A stretch of 64,000 bases of DNA, from the NCBI GenBank assembly GCA_002702065.1, contig NZXX01000010.1, forward strand, positions 1-64,000, given 5' to 3'. The position numbers and the translations under genes are program-made. Shown piece by piece: positions 60,651 through 64,000 of this stretch. Under the pieces are notes generated by a model, which ran no database searches, was not told where the DNA came from, and saw only the letters and a list, made by a program, of their open reading frames with translations. Each line of letters opens with the position of its first letter. Within the stretch, counting starts at the first letter, position 1. This DNA comes from Anaerolineaceae bacterium (GTDB lineage Bacteria; Chloroflexota; Anaerolineae; Aggregatilineales; Phototrophicaceae).

Positions 60651-61682
60651 TTAAGCGGCTTCGACGATCACGGTTCCGTTCATGGCCGGATGAATATTGC
60701 AGGTGAACGGGTACACGCCCGGTTCGGTGAACGTCAGGGTATAGGACTGTCCGGGGAATATCAGGCCGCTGTTGAATGCCTCGCCCGCTGCAATCGACGC
60801 CCCATCCGGTGTCATGGGTGCCAAGGTTGGCCCTACGGCCAGAATGGGCGGCCCGCCTTCGACCTCAATAGGGGAGACATCCTGACCGCGAACCGGCGGC
60901 CAGCCGACCAGATGCGGTTCGACACCGCCTTCCAGGTTATTCCAGGTCACGCTTTCGCCCGCCTGAATGACGGTTACGAAGGGGAAGAACTGGTTGATGG
61001 TGGCACGGCCCGTGTTGGCGCTGCCCATGTTGATTTGCCCGCTGTAGATGCTTTCGTCGGTGAAGGTCTGTGCTTCCAGTTCCATGGTCGCGCCGATGCT
61101 TGCGCCCACGGTTGCCCCCAGTTCACTGGCTGCCTGCATCGACACTTCTTGCGGGCTGGGAATGGACACATCGCTGGCAACCACGTTGATGACGCCAGCC
61201 ATGCCGGGATGCACGTCACACAGGAACGAGTACGTCCCCGGTTCGAGATCCATCACCAGCGAGAAAATGGGGGATACGCCGGGCAGGGGCAGGCCGCTGT
61301 TGGCCTCGCCACCCTGGTAAGTCGCGCCACTTTCGATGCTTGGGAATGCGATAGCCGGGTTGATTTGCGGAATCGGTTCGCCTTCACCTTCCGGCACAAT
61401 CACCAGGGGTAAGGGTTCGTTGTTGAAGTGGATGTTGTGAAAACCGTTGTTCACCCAGGTGACCGTATCACCACGATGAACCTGGAGCGACTGCGGCGCA
61501 AACGCCAGCACCTCGATGTTATTCGGGCCAAACCCGCCAGCCATGACGGTGAAATTCTGTGGTTCGGCCTCTTGTGCACGCGTAACCAGCTGGCTGCTGA
61601 GTGCACCGACGGCGACCCCCAGAACGGCTGCGCCCAGCAGGCCAAAGCGGACCAGCCGAGCTTTCTGAAGTGTATCCAACAT
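60651..61682 (-). CDS. Double-cupredoxin membrane protein
   Basis: A 343-residue exported protein with an N-terminal helix (about 11-34) and two plastocyanin/amicyanin-like domains. Domain 1 has FHNIHFNNEPL and FLCDVHPGMAG; domain 2 has PHLVGWPP and FTCNIHPAMNG. In each, the His, Cys-x2-His-x2-Met pattern is that of a type 1 copper site, so both domains can probably hold copper. It is the first gene of the copper/electron-transfer cluster with SCO and cytochrome c, and may pass electrons to cytochrome oxidase. Confidence 0.9.
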   Translation of the reverse strand: MLDTLQKARLVRFGLLGAAVLGVAVGALSSQLVTRAQEAEPQNFTVMAGGFGPNNIEVLAFAPQSLQVHRGDTVTWVNNGFHNIHFNNEPLPLVIVPEGEGEPIPQINPAIAFPSIESGATYQGGEANSGLPLPGVSPIFSLVMDLEPGTYSFLCDVHPGMAGVINVVASDVSIPSPQEVSMQAASELGATVGASIGATMELEAQTFTDESIYSGQINMGSANTGRATINQFFPFVTVIQAGESVTWNNLEGGVEPHLVGWPPVRGQDVSPIEVEGGPPILAVGPTLAPMTPDGASIAAGEAFNSGLIFPGQSYTLTFTEPGVYPFTCNIHPAMNGTVIVEAA

Positions 61683-61947
61683 GCTTGCTCCTCCCTCAAT
61701 AAGTGTCAGGAAATTTTGCGAGACGACGTATTTGTTCGTCCTAATAAATGCTAGATGAGAAAAGGAGCGGGTTCGTCTGACTATAGGTGGATTCGAATCT
61801 ACGACTTTAGATGGAGACTGAAACGTGCGGAATCCCGGTTGACCGCCGGGCTATCGAAGCACTGGGGGGTGGTGGAGGATTTGCGTCAAGCCGTCGTTTA
61901 GGGGGGAATCGGCTTTCCCGGAAAGCAATCACTTCGCAGAAATTTAC

Positions 61948-61994
61948 ACGCCCCCAGGGAATGGATGTTCAGCATATCCCTGGAGGCGTGTTTC
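61948..61994 (-). terminator. Terminator hairpin after the sulfatase gene
   Basis: ACACGCCCCCAGGGA and TCCCTGGAGGCGTGT form a 15-bp stem with one C-A mismatch and a 17-nt loop, followed by an AAATTT-type tract on the minus strand. The 351-nt gap around it holds no gene. A tRNA-like T-arm is nearby but is not a full tRNA. Confidence 0.7.
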
Positions 61995-62033
61995 AAATGT
62001 GAACTTGGTCTGGCAGTCAGGATGTCGCGCCGT

Positions 62034-63515
62034 TTAATTTTCCAGACGGTTCATTTCTGGCCGGTAGTCCCAGCGAATTGAGTCTGGTGGTTGAGTCTGT
62101 TGGGCCCACTGCCGCAGAATATCGGTATCAGCCCGTTTTCGCGCCATTTTGCTCCGAATCGCATCCGGGTTCCATTCGGCCAGAACGCGTTCCGTCAACG
62201 CATCCAGGATACTTTTACAAGCCGGGTCGGATGCTCGGTTGGTGAGTTCGTCGGGATCATCCTTCAAGTTGAAAAGCTGAGGTTCGTAGCCATGATAATA
62301 AACCAGCTTCCACTCGTCTTTGCGGATCATGCGCAGAAAACATTCATCGGCTGGAACCGGGGCGAACTGATCCGAACAGTATTCGGAGAAGGCAATGTCC
62401 TCCCAGTCGCCGTTCCCATGCAGCAGATCGAGCAGGCTGCGCCCTGGCGAGTTGGGCAGTTTGGGTGCGCCGAGGGCGTCCAGAATAGTGGCGTTGACAT
62501 CCAGCGCGCTGACCACACGCTCGGAGCGCTGGTTCCCGGCAATCTGACCGGGCCATGAGATGATCAACGGCACTTTGACCGACTCTTCGTAAAAGACATG
62601 TTTCCACCAGAGGCCATGCTCGCCGACCATATCCCCATGATCGGATGTGTACACAATGAGGGTGTTGTCGGCCAGACCATTTGCGTGCAAGGCGTCGATA
62701 ATCTCGCCAATCATGGCATCAAAGCGCGTGACCAACCCCCAATATGCGGTGCGTGCCCGCAAAATTTCATCCTCCGAAACATCCGTGGCACCGGTATGTT
62801 CGCGCCACTGGCGTATAAACGGGTGGTTTTCCTCGTCTAAGGCCCGGTTCTTGCGAGGCAGGGTCATTTGTTCACGATACAAGGCGTAATCGGCCTGACG
62901 CGCGACATACGGCGGATGCGGTAGCATAAACCCGACTGTCAGCGAGAATGGCTCCAGGCTGTTCTGCCAGCGTTTTTGGGCCCCAAGCTGATTCAGGTAA
63001 TTAACCGTCGCTGCTGTGACATATTCATCGTGGACCTGATAGCCGGATTGTCCTGCCCCAGAGTTTTTCAGACTGATCCGGTCGGGACCAGCAGTGCCAT
63101 TCAGAACACCCCGATCAGGATTGGCGCCACCGATATAATTTGGGGAATGATCCCCAATCAGGCGCTCGCTGTAGCCATGCAACTGGTCCGGGCCGATTGA
63201 ATGCATGCGCCCAATCAGGACGGGATGATACCCGGCAGCCCCCATGCTGTGCGCCAGGGTGGGAATACCCGAGTCCAGCACATGTTCATTGGTCCATACT
63301 TCGTTCTGATAGGGATGCTGGCCCGTGAGCATGGACATGCGCGAGGGGACACAGATCGGTGAATTACAGTAGGTATTGGTGAACATCACACCACTTTGCG
63401 CCAGCTTATCCAGATTGGGTGTCTGCACCAGGGGGTCGCCATAACAGCCCGTCACGTACGGGTTATGCTGATCGGTATGAATGTAAAGCAAGTTTGGCCG
63501 CTGCGTATCAGTCAT
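62034..63515 (-). CDS. Sulfatase (type I, formylglycine-dependent)
   Basis: A 493-residue sulfatase. LLYIHTDQHNPYVTGCYG gives the metal-binding Asp residues. Cys55-x-Pro-Ser-Arg59 in SPICVPSRMSMLTG is the site converted to formylglycine. Further motifs are YTSDHGDMVGEHGLWWKH and VPLIISWPGQIAG. It removes sulfate from a sugar or glycan. No signal peptide is evident, so it acts in the cytoplasm. A neighbouring binding-protein gene upstream suggests uptake of a sulfated sugar. The ATG at 63515 is preferred. Confidence 0.93.
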   Translation of the reverse strand: MTDTQRPNLLYIHTDQHNPYVTGCYGDPLVQTPNLDKLAQSGVMFTNTYCNSPICVPSRMSMLTGQHPYQNEVWTNEHVLDSGIPTLAHSMGAAGYHPVLIGRMHSIGPDQLHGYSERLIGDHSPNYIGGANPDRGVLNGTAGPDRISLKNSGAGQSGYQVHDEYVTAATVNYLNQLGAQKRWQNSLEPFSLTVGFMLPHPPYVARQADYALYREQMTLPRKNRALDEENHPFIRQWREHTGATDVSEDEILRARTAYWGLVTRFDAMIGEIIDALHANGLADNTLIVYTSDHGDMVGEHGLWWKHVFYEESVKVPLIISWPGQIAGNQRSERVVSALDVNATILDALGAPKLPNSPGRSLLDLLHGNGDWEDIAFSEYCSDQFAPVPADECFLRMIRKDEWKLVYYHGYEPQLFNLKDDPDELTNRASDPACKSILDALTERVLAEWNPDAIRSKMARKRADTDILRQWAQQTQPPDSIRWDYRPEMNRLEN

Positions 63516-63549
63516 CAGAAGGACATCCTCTACAATCGAAATGAAAAGA

Positions 63550-63578
63550 GGTAGAGGCAACTGCCGCACGCCTCTACC
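63550..63578 (-). terminator. Hairpin between the binding-protein and sulfatase genes
   Basis: GGTAGAGGC and GCCTCTACC form a 9-bp perfect stem followed by TCTTTTC on the minus strand. It could be a partial terminator or an mRNA-stability stem. Confidence 0.6.
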
Positions 63579-63595
63579 CTGAAAAATGCAGATAT

Positions 63596-64000
63596 TTAAC
63601 CGTTGACCGCTTCTTCCAACCCTTCCATCATGAGTTCAACAGCGTCTTCCGGTGTGATCTCGCCCAGCAGGGTGCGCTGGAAAGCCGGAAGCACGACTGT
63701 TTGTTCCCAACCGGGGCCACCGGGGAAGGTGGTGGGCGGGCCAACCTCGTTCACGGTTGCCAGCGCAGCGGCGTACAGGGGGTTGGACTGCACGCGCTCA
63801 TCATCGGCGACCAGCGCAGAGGTGGGGAAGTAGCCGGTTTCTTCGAGGAATGTCACCTGTGTATCGACTTCAGCCCAATACGAGACCCATGCCCAGGCCG
63901 CCTCTTCGTTCTCCGGCTCTGGCATCGAGATACCATTGTAGCTGGGGGTTGCATTAGCGATCAGCCCGGCAGGACCAGCAGGCCGAATCGCGGTCATGAA
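63596..64000 (-). CDS. ABC transporter sugar-binding protein, C-terminal part (cut by window edge)
   Basis: The frame is open to the window edge; only the last 135 codons are seen. GISMPEPENEEAAWAWVSYWAEVDTQVTFLEETGYFPTSALVADDERVQSNPLYAAAL and the final EDAVELMMEGLEEAVNG match the C-terminus of family 1 sugar-binding proteins. The true start lies beyond the edge. Confidence 0.85.
   Translation of the reverse strand, partial: FMTAIRPAGPAGLIANATPSYNGISMPEPENEEAAWAWVSYWAEVDTQVTFLEETGYFPTSALVADDERVQSNPLYAAALATVNEVGPPTTFPGGPGWEQTVVLPAFQRTLLGEITPEDAVELMMEGLEEAVNG

Noticed and set aside
61780..61815. tRNA-like T-arm (GTGGATTCGAATCTAC)
   Set aside because: The GATTCGAATC core looks like a T-loop, but a matching acceptor stem, D-arm and anticodon arm cannot be assembled on either strand, and no CCA end follows.

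Overview
The window is a 64 kb stretch of a high-GC bacterial chromosome. It carries about 56 protein-coding genes, no rRNA or CRISPR, and no tRNA I could confirm. The gene mix suggests a heterotrophic, oxygen-respiring member of the Chloroflexota, possibly Anaerolineae. Supporting traits are many Gfo/Idh/MocA oxidoreductases and xylose-isomerase-like epimerases, sugar ABC importers, an F420-type luciferase-like oxidoreductase, a double-cupredoxin/SCO/cytochrome c cluster, and lipoproteins with T/P-rich linkers. The taxonomic call is inference, because there is no rRNA or marker gene here.

Layout. 0.1-8.7 kb: a ZIP metal transporter, a PaiB-like regulator, two tiny genes, a Rieske protein with a very long C-terminal domain, a GluR0-like glutamate-receptor potassium channel, an amylosucrase, a VOC protein and a DinB/ClbS-like protein. 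8.8-15 kb: a membrane and glycosylation cassette (flippase-like protein, GT2, small membrane protein, O-carbamoyltransferase, DUF5989, two further membrane proteins). 15-22.9 kb, minus strand: amine-oxidase-like flavoprotein, MBL-fold hydrolase, MscS channel, globin, an ABC-F ATPase with an apparent attenuator leader, LLM oxidoreductase, methyltransferase, GNAT. 23-30 kb: GH20 and GH50-like glycosidases, alpha/beta hydrolase, Gfo oxidoreductase. 30-33.5 kb: a lower-GC accessory island with an ART-like orphan and a three-gene cassette (helical adaptor, TPR membrane protein, SH3b lipoprotein). 33.7-46.4 kb: SDR, two aldo-keto reductases, two epimerases, Gfo oxidoreductase, P-type Ca2+-ATPase-like pump, ICMT-like protein, AraC regulator, RibD-like reductase, PhyH dioxygenase. 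46.5-50.1 kb: two tandem paralogous methyltransferases plus the 3' scrap of a third copy.

50.3-58.1 kb is one minus-strand catabolic operon: solute-binding protein, two permeases, cupin, epimerase, dehydrogenase, then a Tm-1-like protein and a PEP-hydrolase-like TIM barrel. A divergent GntR/FCD regulator probably controls it. 59.3-61.7 kb is a copper and electron-transfer cluster (cupredoxin, SCO, cytochrome c). The window ends with a sulfatase and the 3' part of another solute-binding protein.

The most interesting signal is the roughly 265-nt leader of the ABC-F gene. It holds a consensus promoter, an 11-codon ORF with a perfect Shine-Dalgarno (MRKLRTMSQAE, containing a K-L-R +X+ motif), a terminator-like hairpin, and a 9-bp element that can mask the ABC-F ribosome-binding site. 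Together these look like an antibiotic-sensing attenuator. Two families of dispersed intergenic inverted repeats run through the window.
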